From contig CAYVXE010000008.1 in assembly GCA_964455375.1 (NCBI GenBank), forward strand, positions 1 through 64,000: a DNA stretch of 64,000 nucleotides, given 5' to 3'. The notes beneath the pieces were generated by a model, which did no database searches, was not told where the DNA came from, and worked only from the letters and a program-made list of their open reading frames with translations. The position numbers and the translations under genes are program-made. Each line of letters opens with the position of its first letter. Within the stretch, counting starts at the first letter, position 1. Origin of the DNA: CAYVXE01 sp964455375 (GTDB taxonomy: Bacteria; Zhuqueibacterota; Zhuqueibacteria; Oceanimicrobiales; Oceanimicrobiaceae). Shown here one piece after another: positions 1 through 8,039 of this stretch.

Positions 1-5
1 CACAC

Positions 6-1007
6 TTATTTGAGAAGAGTCATCTTTTTGACTTCGGAAAAGTTTTCTGTCTTAAGACGGTAAAAATAAATTCCACCGGGCAATTGTTCTGCCTGGAATT
101 GCAGTTTATGTCGTCCTGCTGATAAAAATTCATTCTTAATTAATGTGGCCACAATCTGGCCCAGCAAATTGTAAACCTGCAAGGTCACCTTAGAGTCCGC
201 AACGAGCGCAAAGGTGATCTGTGTGGAAGGATTAAATGGATTCGGATAGTTTTGTTCTAAAACAAACGCTTTCGGCAACGGGCTTTTTGATGACGCTACG
301 TCAGTAACCAGGGAGGTAACCTGGACAAGATCAAGCAGCAGCGCATCGCCATTATTTTTTGTATTCGCCACATGTTCCCGAAAAGCGATGTAGATATTCG
401 CACCTGGTGTCACGAAATTACTGAGGATATACGAATATTTTTTCCATGCGTTATTCCCCGGTCCGGAAAAACTGATGGTGGCGACATTGATGTCGAAAGA
501 TCCGGTGCTGTCTGCATTGGTGGTAGAAATTTTAATGTCCAGGTTATCGCCGAATTGGGCGAAGTAACGCAGATAGAATTTTAACGAATCGCCCGTTTGG
601 ACATTTGTGATTTGCGGCGTAATTAACCATTGAGAAGTCGCTTGCGGCGTATTGGTATCAGAATCCGCATCGCCGGTGGCCCATGAGCAATAAACAACAA
701 AATTGCCACCATCGGGGGGTGCATCGGCATTAGCCGGTTGCAAGAAACCCAAGATGCTGGAATCTACGGCAATTTGCTGCCAGCCGATACCGCCGAATTC
801 CGTTATTTTTCGCCATCCGTCCGGCGGGAATTGCCCCTCAAAGGATTCTTCGGGAAGCCCAGTTAGTAACGACTTATCAGCTCCTGAAATATTTCCGGCA
901 ACAAATTTTTTCGGAGATGACTTAACTCGTATTTGTGCAGATAAATTTTCAAAACTAAAGGCGACGACTAAAACCAACAGAAACAAACTTCTCACAAATT
1001 TAACCAT
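6..1007 (-). CDS. Secreted choice-of-anchor/cleaved-adhesin protein with T9SS type A sorting domain
   Basis: The 333-residue protein starts with a signal peptide (about residues 1-25, ending in LSAQ). It continues with a beta-rich domain of the cleaved-adhesin / choice-of-anchor J type (about 50-230: ESFEG near the start, SQWLITP in the middle). It ends in a C-terminal sorting domain of about 80 residues that opens with LEQNYPNPFNPST and closes with KKMTLLK. Such C-terminal domains direct export by the type IX secretion system in FCB bacteria, so the protein is expected at the cell surface or outside. An AAGGAG ribosome site lies 6 nt before the ATG. The gene is complete, with its stop at the left edge of the window, and stands alone from the esterase downstream of its promoter. 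The domain assignment is by motif; the ligand is unknown. Confidence 0.85.
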   Translation of the reverse strand: MVKFVRSLFLLVLVVAFSFENLSAQIRVKSSPKKFVAGNISGADKSLLTGLPEESFEGQFPPDGWRKITEFGGIGWQQIAVDSSILGFLQPANADAPPDGGNFVVYCSWATGDADSDTNTPQATSQWLITPQITNVQTGDSLKFYLRYFAQFGDNLDIKISTTNADSTGSFDINVATISFSGPGNNAWKKYSYILSNFVTPGANIYIAFREHVANTKNNGDALLLDLVQVTSLVTDVASSKSPLPKAFVLEQNYPNPFNPSTQITFALVADSKVTLQVYNLLGQIVATLIKNEFLSAGRHKLQFQAEQLPGGIYFYRLKTENFSEVKKMTLLK

Positions 1008-1091
1008 GCTAACTCCTTTTATTTTCAGGTTTTAAGATTCCTTTTCCGTAACTATTCAGCAACTGTCAACGTATTTCTTCGTGTCAATGCA

Positions 1092-1742
1092 CTAAGTAAG
1101 TTGGGCGATTTTACATAACATCTCAGAATTCATTTGATGACCACCTGCAAACGTAAAATAATTAAATGGTACATTGAATTTTTCTAAAACGGCTTTCTGT
1201 TTTGCCACGGCTTCTGCATTGGCAATTTCATCCTTCGTGCCGACGACAAACGATAACATCAGATCACGAAACGGCTGTAGAGCTGCATCAGAATAAAACT
1301 CTGGAGGTATTCCGCCGGCCCAAATCACCAGATGGTCTGCTCTCACTCTTCCCTTACTAATCCATCTGCAAACCGCAGCCGTACCTTGTGAAAAACCCAA
1401 CAGCACGATTTTTGCCGGTGCCGAATGCAATGACTTTTTAATCTCGGCGTAAACCGCATCGAGATAAGAGACATAATCTTCAATTTCATGCAGGCGATCT
1501 TCTTTCGTCATCCAGGTGGCGCCAATGCGTCCGGAGAACCCGTTTAGATAAAATTTTGACAAACCTTCCGGAGCCACAAACAATCGTGACCGGCTTTTCA
1601 AAACATCAAAATGTTTGATGAAATTGGCGGCGAGTTGGCCGTACCCGTGGCAAACAAACCAGACCTCCCCGATGTGTTCCCCGGGTTCTCCCAGAAGATA
1701 GTAACGGGCTGTCTTTTCGACTTTTAGATGACATTCCTGCAT
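1092..1742 (-). CDS. Alpha/beta hydrolase, phospholipase/carboxylesterase family
   Basis: This 216-residue cytoplasmic hydrolase has the nucleophile elbow GFSQG (Ser118), an acid in GTKDE (Asp171) and a histidine in AGGHQM (His202), which is the order and spacing of the small carboxylesterase/phospholipase family (YpfH/Est-like). An oxyanion-type FVCHGYG motif sits at about residues 29-35. There is no signal peptide. The gene lies 14 nt downstream of the DUF427 gene on the same strand, so the two are probably co-transcribed. No strong Shine-Dalgarno precedes the ATG, which fits translational coupling. The natural ester substrate cannot be told from sequence. Confidence 0.85.
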   Translation of the reverse strand: MQECHLKVEKTARYYLLGEPGEHIGEVWFVCHGYGQLAANFIKHFDVLKSRSRLFVAPEGLSKFYLNGFSGRIGATWMTKEDRLHEIEDYVSYLDAVYAEIKKSLHSAPAKIVLLGFSQGTAAVCRWISKGRVRADHLVIWAGGIPPEFYSDAALQPFRDLMLSFVVGTKDEIANAEAVAKQKAVLEKFNVPFNYFTFAGGHQMNSEMLCKIAQLT

Positions 1743-1756
1743 TTTAAAACATCGCT

Positions 1757-2041
1757 TTACTTTTCCACCTCAACACCGCGCCAGAAAGCAACATATCCTT
1801 TAATATTCTTTGCCGCATCTTTTGGTTCGGGATAAAACCACGCAGCATCAACATTCACCTGGCCATTCACATTTAAATGATAATAATGTGCCGTACCTTT
1901 CCAGGGGCAAATGGTTTGTGTTTCACTGTTCGCAAAAAACTCTTTATGAATACAATCCGGTGGAAAATAAACATTTCCTTCAACCAGTTCGCAAATTTCA
2001 CTTTCAGCCAATGTTTCACCATTCCACTTTGCGCTTGCCAT
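1757..2041 (-). CDS. DUF427 domain-containing protein
   Basis: This is a small soluble protein of 94 residues. It carries the DUF427 pattern: a WNG near the N-terminus, a central PPDCI segment, a CPWKGTAHYYHL core and a C-terminal AWFYPEP...YVAFW segment. The function of the family is not established. The start was set at the ATG at 2041 because a GGAG motif lies 5 nt before it and the product then begins like other DUF427 proteins; an in-frame start further upstream would add 12 unconserved residues. The gene heads a two-gene unit with the esterase, and diverges from the 43-residue membrane protein gene at 2227. Confidence 0.8.
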   Translation of the reverse strand: MASAKWNGETLAESEICELVEGNVYFPPDCIHKEFFANSETQTICPWKGTAHYYHLNVNGQVNVDAAWFYPEPKDAAKNIKGYVAFWRGVEVEK

Positions 2042-2226
2042 AATTACTCCATTTATTTTACATATATTAGAATCCAATACCCAAAAGGATACAATAAGAT
2101 TTAACTGTAAAACTCATTAATAGTTGCCTAAATCCCTTCTATATCGTAACCGCTTGCAACTTTGCCTACCAATTTCCGTTTATGAAGATCACAAGAAGTC
2201 GACATCACTAAATAGGAGCGATAAAA

Positions 2227-2358
2227 ATGATCGCAATGGCAGTTCTATTTATCTCGATAGTTCTGGCTGTGTTTTATGTCTTTTTCTCACGCTATGCAGA
2301 AGACAAAAGACAGGAATGGCGGCAGCATTCGCGTTTAGCCATGAGAGAACCAGCTTAA
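2227..2358 (+). CDS. Small single-pass membrane protein (43 aa), unknown function
   Basis: This short reading frame is preceded by a strong AGGAG site (2214-2218) at 8-nt spacing. The product starts with about 20 hydrophobic residues (MIAMAVLFISIVLAVFYVFF) and ends in a charged, cytoplasm-like tail rich in Arg, Lys and Glu. A hairpin followed by a T-run lies 26 nt past the stop (2384-2417) on the same strand, so the gene has its own ribosome site and terminator. I do not recognise the family. The combination of RBS, clean transmembrane segment and terminator makes it more likely than chance, but there is no homology evidence. Confidence 0.55.
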   Translation: MIAMAVLFISIVLAVFYVFFSRYAEDKRQEWRQHSRLAMREPA

Positions 2359-2383
2359 CTTGCATAAATTCCCAATTTTCGAC

Positions 2384-2417
2384 AGGCGCTTGCTAAAGTG
2401 ATGGCAGGCGCTTTTAT
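2384..2417 (+). terminator. Rho-independent terminator after the 43-aa gene
   Basis: An 8-bp stem (GCGCTTGC at 2386-2393 pairing with GCAGGCGC at 2404-2411, one G-T wobble) with a 10-nt loop is followed by TTTTATT on the plus strand. There is no T-run on the minus side, so it serves the plus-strand small gene. Confidence 0.65.
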
Positions 2418-2932
2418 TCAGATGCAAACACGCCGACGGGAAACGCTTTAAAATGCCAGGAATTTCTCATCGGAACCTCCCATTTCCCGTTCCGAAGTTC
2501 AGCAACCGACTGGATGACATTATTAAAAACAACCGTTTTTTCGTCGACAGCCCCATTATTTACCAAGACCTTGAATGCAGGTCTGGACACACATTCAATA
2601 TTACCCGAACGATCCCGGTAAAATATTTTTGAGGCTGAGTTTACCATCTCAACGCCTGTACTCTGTTCTAACGCCAGCAAGTGCTTGATCAACTTATCGA
2701 TGGAACAACCGGAGGCTGTCATGATGGATTCATCCGCTCCAATCATTAAAAACCGGTTGTAGGTTAAAATCCATGCTGTGGACAATTCACGTTTATGAGC
2801 CGTCCACTGCGGCAAAAACCGGTTCATTTGTTCTGTTATGTTTGAAACTTGTTCGGAATGTAATGGTACATTCATTCCATATATCCAAATCCTTGCCGAA
2901 TCCGGCAAAGCATTAAAGTCGATGACACCCAT
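2414..2932 (-). CDS. Conserved hypothetical protein of a Bacteroidota-type family
   Basis: The 172-residue soluble protein resembles a small family common in Bacteroidota that databases often mislabel as ABC transporter ATPase; it has no Walker A or Walker B motif. Recognisable blocks are an N-terminal PDSARIWIYG, a central AHKRELSTAW/RFLMIGADES and the conserved ASGCSIDKL segment with its Cys and Asp. No signal peptide or membrane segment is present. GGAG lies 7 nt before the ATG. It sits 94 nt downstream of the SDR gene on the same strand and may end that operon. Its biochemical function is unknown. Confidence 0.75.
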   Translation of the reverse strand: MGVIDFNALPDSARIWIYGMNVPLHSEQVSNITEQMNRFLPQWTAHKRELSTAWILTYNRFLMIGADESIMTASGCSIDKLIKHLLALEQSTGVEMVNSASKIFYRDRSGNIECVSRPAFKVLVNNGAVDEKTVVFNNVIQSVAELRNGKWEVPMRNSWHFKAFPVGVFASE

Positions 2933-3026
2933 AATGTTACTCCAATCATTTTTTTTGATTTACTTTATCGATCTGCCACCTCACTGCAAAAAGCTATCTT
3001 TTAAGAAGACCTGTTTGGACTAAAAC

Positions 3027-3785
3027 TCAAGCCGGCATCAGCGCTCCATTATTCATATCAAAGGATTGCCCGGTAAACGAATCTTGTTTAGCCGACAGCA
3101 AAAAGCTGATAAATGCGGCAATCTCTTCCGGACGGCTCATTTTTTTCAGCAAAACCTGTTCCATTTGACTTTTCAATGCGTCGTCATAAGATTGTTTAAC
3201 TGCATTTGCATATTTTTGAATCCCTTCCCTGGCCATATCCGTTTCAACCCAGCCGGGACAGATTGCATTCGCCAGAATGTTATCAGGTGCGAGTTCCACG
3301 GCCAAAGATCGCATTAAACCAAGCAGACCCGCTTTAGACGCACAGTAGGCCGAATAAAACGGAATCCCCAATCTTGCCAGAACAGATGAAATAATCACGA
3401 TGTGTTTATAGGAGTGAGAATCCTGTTTTAATTTTGGCAAAGCCTCACGTATAAGATAGTAAGCACCGGATAAATTCGTTGCCAGTACTTCCTCCCAACG
3501 GTCATTGGCGCCATAAATATTTTCGCCGCCAATGCCGGCATTGGCGATTACTGCGTAGAATTGTGCCGTTTCTATTTTATGTAAACCGGATTGCACAGAT
3601 TCTTTTGAAGAAACATCCGCGACGACAATTTTATGTATATCGGTATTTTCCAGCTTTTTTTTCGTTTCCTGAAGTTTTGACTCGGTGCGGCCTAACAAAA
3701 CAACACGCATCTGTTCAGCGGCTAACTGTACGGCGGTCGCCCGCCCGATTCCAGAACCTGCCCCTGAAATGAGAACGGTTTTCAT
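3027..3785 (-). CDS. SDR-family NAD(P)-dependent oxidoreductase
   Basis: A classical short-chain dehydrogenase of 252 residues. The cofactor motif GAGSGIG is at residues 8-14, NAG at 82-84, the catalytic serines are in IISS (131-134), and Tyr147 and Lys151 form YCASK. The C-terminal PGWVETDM loop is typical of 3-oxoacyl reductase-like members. The substrate cannot be assigned. The ATG overlaps the stop of the upstream phosphodiesterase gene by 4 nt (ATGA) and has AGGAGG at 6 nt, so the genes are coupled. Because the lipid cluster at 47.8-54 kb lacks a ketoacyl reductase, this kind of SDR could serve it, but distance argues against a dedicated role. Confidence 0.9.
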   Translation of the reverse strand: MKTVLISGAGSGIGRATAVQLAAEQMRVVLLGRTESKLQETKKKLENTDIHKIVVADVSSKESVQSGLHKIETAQFYAVIANAGIGGENIYGANDRWEEVLATNLSGAYYLIREALPKLKQDSHSYKHIVIISSVLARLGIPFYSAYCASKAGLLGLMRSLAVELAPDNILANAICPGWVETDMAREGIQKYANAVKQSYDDALKSQMEQVLLKKMSRPEEIAAFISFLLSAKQDSFTGQSFDMNNGALMPA

Positions 3786-4795
3786 TGCATTCCTCCTGAA
3801 TCTTTGAACCTAAATTTCATCGCAACCGGCAAATGATCGGAAATATCACCGGCACTTTCCACAACAAACCGATCTAAGAGTTCTATTTTATTCGAATTAT
3901 AGAAAATATAATCGATCTTCATATCCGGTTTTTGAGATGAGAAAGTGTTTTTCATTTCCGTTGCCTGCGACGTTGAAAAGGCCATCTGAATGCGTGAATC
4001 ACGCAAAATAATGGCTATGGTTTTATCGGCCTGCATTGGCTTGAATGACGGATCACTGTTAAAGTCACCGGTGAGCAGCACCGGATATGTGTCGATGTAT
4101 TGTAAATAAATTTTGGCGACCTCATCCGCCTGTTTTTCTCTGGCCTCCCGATCATAAGCTTCAAGATGAACATTAATCACAATTAATGTACGCTTACCAA
4201 TTTCAATTTCAACTACCTGAGCCAAACGTTCCAGATAAAATGCATCATAATAAAAAGGATTTGTTTTGGGACGATCCAGGACTACCCGGCTTTGCTTCAC
4301 AATGGGGTACCGGCTTAACACGGCCTGCCCGGAGATGACTTTCCCAAAATGAGTTGATGGCGGCCAATTAGGAAACGGAACGTAATTTTTGTCCCAATTT
4401 ACGGCTCCTGCTGCAAAAGAAAAGCCGCAATCAACAGCAAGTGAGTCCAACTGATTTACAAAATAAGACCGGTTGGAATGAAAATCAATCTCCTGAAAAC
4501 AAACCACACCGGGTTTCAAGTCATTGAGTAATTTCACGGCCCGGCGCAGACGGCTTTGATAAAACTGCCTGTCTTCTCTAACCGGCAGATTATTCGACAT
4601 CCCGGAAAGATAACCGATATTGTACGTCATCACGGTAAATGTATCTGGCGAAATCCCTGTATTACCAACGCTAAACTGTTTAATGAAGGTCAGGTCTTTT
4701 TCTGCTAAAGAGCTTGATGACGCCCAGAAGAGAAATCCAGCAAAGATCACACCTAAAGTAAAAACTAAAATTCCAATCCATTTCAGGTGTTTCAT
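3782..4795 (-). CDS. Endonuclease/exonuclease/phosphatase (EEP) family protein, membrane-anchored
   Basis: The protein (337 residues) has one N-terminal transmembrane segment (about residues 5-28) followed by an EEP fold. The motif series is complete: MTYNIGY (metal Asn), CFQEID (metal Glu), VINVHLEA, LLTGDFNSDP (Asp/Asn pair) and a C-terminal SDHLPV histidine. Such enzymes are Mg-dependent phosphodiesterases acting on nucleic acids, inositol phosphates or sphingolipids. With a membrane anchor and an outward catalytic domain, a phospholipid or extracellular nucleic-acid substrate is plausible but not shown. The start chosen is the ATG; a TTG directly before it is in frame. It lies 8 nt after the S9 peptidase stop and overlaps the SDR start. 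Confidence 0.85.
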   Translation of the reverse strand: MKHLKWIGILVFTLGVIFAGFLFWASSSSLAEKDLTFIKQFSVGNTGISPDTFTVMTYNIGYLSGMSNNLPVREDRQFYQSRLRRAVKLLNDLKPGVVCFQEIDFHSNRSYFVNQLDSLAVDCGFSFAAGAVNWDKNYVPFPNWPPSTHFGKVISGQAVLSRYPIVKQSRVVLDRPKTNPFYYDAFYLERLAQVVEIEIGKRTLIVINVHLEAYDREAREKQADEVAKIYLQYIDTYPVLLTGDFNSDPSFKPMQADKTIAIILRDSRIQMAFSTSQATEMKNTFSSQKPDMKIDYIFYNSNKIELLDRFVVESAGDISDHLPVAMKFRFKDSGGMQ

Positions 4796-4803
4796 CAAAC
4801 AAA

Positions 4804-7037
4804 CTATTCCTTTTTAAAGGCTTGATTTCGTACCATTTTCTGCACATCATACGGCGCAGCGGGACCGCCGAGATATTTGTGAAACCAATCGAGGTGCGCA
4901 TCATAGTACAGCGGCATCGACTTCACATAACTCGGCCAGTGCCCATCGTTTTTGAAAAGAATCAAGCGCGANNNNNNNNNNNNNNNNNNNNNNNNNNNNN
5001 NNNNNNNNNNNNNNNNNNNNNNNNNNNNNNNNNNNNNNNNNNNNNNNNNNNNNNNNNNNNNNNNNNNNNNNTCGACTTCACATAACTCGGCCAGTGCCCA
5101 TCGTTTTTGAAAAGAATCAAGCGCGAGGGTACTTTCTTTTGTTGAAGCGCCGTAAAAAACTCCAGACTTTGTGTATAAGGAACACGATAGTCCCGTTCAC
5201 CCGAAATAACCAGACAAGGCGTTTTGAAATTTCCGGCAGATTCATGCGGTGACCATTTTGTATATAAGCCGGAATCCATCGGTCTTCCACCCAGGTCCCA
5301 CTGTGGGAACCAGAGTTCTTCGGTCGAGCCCCACATGGAGGTCAAATCATAAACGCCCATCATGGCAACGATGGCCTTGAAACGGTTGGTATGTCCCTCC
5401 AGCCACATCATCATATAACCGCCATAGGACCAACCCATGGCGCCCATGCGATCTTTATCCACCCACGAGACTTTTTCAAGCGAATCCGCTACCGCCATCA
5501 CATCCTGGTACACTTTTCCTCCCCAGTCCTTCGAAATGGCGGCGGTAAATTCCTGCCCGTAGCCGGTGGACCCATGCGGATTTGGAAACGCCACAATATA
5601 ACCGGAACCGGGATACACCTGCCAGTCGCCACGGAACCCGTCCGTCCACTGTGATTGCGGCCCACCGTGCACATTTAAAATGAGAGGGTATTTTTTCGCC
5701 GGATCGAAATCGTGCGGTTTGACGATGAACGTATGAATTTTCTTGCCCGTGGGAGACGGAATCCACATTTCCTCCGCCGGGCGAATGTCGACTGTCTGTT
5801 CAATCTTTTGATTAAAATAGGTCAGGCGCTGCAGTTTTGTACCTTTCGTGGTCGCCCGCCAGATTTCCCTTGGCTCCGCAATGGAACGTCGCGAAAAAAC
5901 CAACCACTTGCCATCGGCAGAAATATTAAAAGCATCCAGTGTTTTTACATCGAGGACGGGTTTGATTTGATGAGATTTTATGTTAACTTTATAAAGCGGT
6001 ACATGTCCTTTCACCGGTGCGGTAAAATAAATACTTTTCGAGTCCGGCGCCCATTTGAAGCTTCCCACCCAGTTATCAAATTTTTCGGTCAGGGTCGTTT
6101 TTTTTTGTGTCGTCCGGTCGTAAAGGGCTAATCGAACACAGTCTGATTCATACGTTGGGATCGTTTGCATCAGAAAAGCAATGTACTTGCCATCCGGGGA
6201 ATATGCCGGATCGCCGTCATACGCTTCATTTTCATCCGTAATATTGACTGCATCACCACCTGTGGCAGGAACCAACCAGAGATCTTTGTTGGTGGTTTCC
6301 CACTCATTCGCATCGTGATTAGAGGTGTAACACAATTCCTTGCTATCCGGAGAAACAGCGAAGCCGCCGCCTCCTCCCAGAGAAAATGCAGGTGCATCAA
6401 AATCACCGGGCGTCAGGTCAGTATGTTTTTTATCTTGCAGGGAAAAAACAAACGTATGTGCCCGCTTTCCATCTTTCCAGAAAGTCCAGTGCCGGTACAA
6501 CAGCGCATCTGCCAAATGCGCCTGAAGAGTTCCTTCCTTTAATCCTTTATTGATGTCTTTATTGCAACTATCATCAGCTCCGCATTCGGGAAAAACCGTA
6601 CTTGTAAATGTAAAACCGCTGCCGTCAGCCAGCCACGAAGGGTCACTTACGCCGGTAGAAATACCGGTAATTTTTTCCGCTTCCCCCCCGGAGACCGGAA
6701 GTTGCCACGCCTGCGTACCGCCTTCACGAGTGGAAAGAAACAAAATCGTTTGACCATCCGGCGACCAACGTGGATGAAAATCCGCGGCTTTATTGTACGT
6801 CAACTGCCGCTGATTGCGGCCGTCAATATTCATCATGTAAAGATCCGTATTGCTTTTCCCCTTCTCCAAAAAATATTCTGTGACGGTAAAGACGACCTTC
6901 TTTCCATCCGGTGAAATATTTGGGTCGTTCACATTTTTAATCTGGTATAAATCGGATATTGTAAAAGGTCGCTTTTGACCATAGCTCAAACCAACAATCA
7001 TTAAACACAAGGTCAGCATCATTAAAACTTTTCGCAT
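4804..7037 (-). CDS. S9 family prolyl oligopeptidase/acylaminoacyl-peptidase-like, secreted (contains scaffold gap)
   Basis: The protein has a signal peptide (MRKVLMM...GLSYG), then a beta-propeller of Tol/WD40-like repeats (recurrent SPDGK/SPDSK motifs, about 35-400), then an alpha/beta hydrolase domain. The catalytic motif GWSYGGYM (Ser), GERDYRVPY (Asp) and NDGHWPS (His) are all present. The frame runs into a 100-N gap, but the 55 bases before the gap repeat exactly after it. If the gap and one copy are removed, the frame continues through a DWFHKYL tail to a TAG at 4804, giving about 692 residues, the usual length for the family. The ATG at 7037 was chosen because GGAGG lies 5 nt before it. 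It heads an operon with the EEP and SDR genes. Confidence 0.9.
4972..5071. other. Scaffold gap (100 N)
   Basis: Exactly 100 unknown bases interrupt the S9 peptidase gene. The number is a conventional placeholder and not a measured distance. The 55 bases on the left (4917-4971) are identical to the 55 bases on the right (5072-5126), so the two contigs overlap and no sequence is probably missing. Confidence 0.97.
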
Positions 7038-7156
7038 TCTTACCTCCAATTCACCTTTACCTTAACATGATTCAAATGTCGCTAAAAAAAACGCAGAAAT
7101 TCAAAGTAACACGCCAGAAACTTGTTTTATATTTTTCGTTCAAAAAATTACACAAA

Positions 7157-7186
7157 AAAAGTGAATACATCCAAGTATTCACTTTT
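7157..7186 (-). terminator. Hairpin terminator downstream of the 39-aa gene
   Basis: A perfect 12-bp stem (AAAAGTGAATAC at 7157-7168 with GTATTCACTTTT at 7175-7186) encloses a 6-nt loop. On the minus strand it runs into a T-rich tract (CTTTTTTTG), so it can end transcription coming from the small gene at 7299-7418 before the S9 peptidase operon. The plus side is also followed by some T and could act weakly. Confidence 0.65.
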
Positions 7187-7298
7187 AATAATAAGCTATT
7201 TTTTTCAGGGAATCAACTAATTTTCATTCAGGTAAGATTTCATCTTCAACACAGACGACTCGTTTAAAACGATATATTAATATAGAGAAAAGACGTCA

Positions 7299-7418
7299 TT
7301 AAATTCCTAAAATACCCAACATTAAGATTCCCAAAAATAATAGTCCAAAAAGTAGCAAAACCCAACCACCGTCCACCGTCTTTTTTCCCGGTTTGTTTTG
7401 CATCTCCTGCTTTTCCAT
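7299..7418 (-). CDS. Small membrane protein (39 aa), unknown function
   Basis: This short frame has a strong GGAGG site (7424-7428) 5 nt before the ATG. The product has a charged, Lys/Gln-rich N-terminus of about 17 residues and then a continuous hydrophobic helix of about 20 residues made of Leu, Gly, Phe and Ile that ends at the stop. That is the layout of a tail-anchored or single-pass small protein. It is bracketed by two hairpins: one directly upstream of its ribosome site (7445-7484) and one 110 nt downstream (7157-7186). I do not recognise a family. A longer in-frame upstream start would read through the hairpin and is unlikely. Confidence 0.6.
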   Translation of the reverse strand: MEKQEMQNKPGKKTVDGGWVLLLFGLLFLGILMLGILGI

Positions 7419-7444
7419 TTTTACCTCCTTTGTTAAATAAAAAA

Positions 7445-7484
7445 AACCAGTATAGAGAACGCATTTGCGTCTCATATACTGGTT
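7445..7484 (-). terminator. Strong hairpin with minus-strand T-run: terminator or attenuator before the 39-aa gene
   Basis: AACCAGTATA (7445-7454) and TATACTGGTT (7475-7484) form a perfect 10-bp outer stem. Inside, GAG/CTC and ACGC/GCGT extend it around an ATTT loop. Read on the minus strand it is followed at once by a run of T, the form of an intrinsic terminator for the DUF2294 gene. Because the ribosome site of the 39-residue gene lies only 17 nt further on, it could also be a conditional attenuator for that gene. Confidence 0.6.
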
Positions 7485-7617
7485 TACATTTCAACAAACC
7501 TGTCGATCAATTCTTAAACGACAAGACCATCGACCTGTTCTTTGACTTGTCTACCAATTGTTTTCTAATTGCTTACTTAAACTCTAAAATCTGCGAAAGG
7601 TTCCTGTCATATTAAAT

Positions 7618-7995
7618 TCAAATTCTGCTTTTTAGCTCGTTTTCCAAATTCAAGGTCAATCCGAAAATAAAAACCCGTTCACCAGTTCGGGTGCTGATAT
7701 CCGCATGCACAGTTGTGACATGTGCCCCGGTATTTTCTTCAATAATTCTCACTAACACGGATCGGGAACTTTCAATAAGACGCATCCGCATTTGCTTGAT
7801 TAACCTGGCGCCTTCATGCTCCACAGCCAATTGCTCTTCGGCAGGAGTTAGCACGCCTTTCAAGCGAATCAACACCATGTCCTGTACGATAAACGTTCTC
7901 GCCTCATTGGGTCCGCGTCCGAGGTGTTCCTTTTCAAACTGTGTAATCGCCGCGCTGATTTCGGCTTCAACTTGTCCTTTCGTTTTAAGTGACAT
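7618..7995 (-). CDS. DUF2294 domain-containing protein (MpsC-like family)
   Basis: A soluble protein of 125 residues that matches the DUF2294 family in size and pattern: an N-terminal helix with ISAAITQFEKEHLGRGP, then VQDMVLIRLKGVLTPAE, a central RLIESSR, and a C-terminal GAHVTTVHADISTRTGERVFIFGL. The family is linked by name to sodium-translocating MpsABC systems, but no mpsAB partner is near, so the role here is open. The gene begins 44 nt after the PorV-OmpA fusion gene on the same strand and is probably transcribed with it. The hairpin at 7445-7484 follows it. Confidence 0.8.
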   Translation of the reverse strand: MSLKTKGQVEAEISAAITQFEKEHLGRGPNEARTFIVQDMVLIRLKGVLTPAEEQLAVEHEGARLIKQMRMRLIESSRSVLVRIIEENTGAHVTTVHADISTRTGERVFIFGLTLNLENELKSRI

Positions 7996-8039
7996 GCTAA
8001 GTGCTCAATTAAAGATAAAAGTTGCGTGGCCATTTCAGG

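Noticed and set aside
2124..2396. A 90-codon plus-strand frame covering the 43-residue gene in another frame
   Set aside because: It lacks a ribosome site and has a composition unlike a protein; the shorter frame with AGGAG and a clean membrane helix is preferred.
4917..5126. Reading the 55-bp duplication as a real tandem repeat or insertion site
   Set aside because: It flanks exactly 100 N and removal restores a normal gene, so it is a contig overlap.
7067..7267. A 66-codon plus-strand frame in the AT-rich region before the S9 peptidase
   Set aside because: Lys/Phe-rich low-complexity product that runs through a terminator hairpin; no ribosome site.
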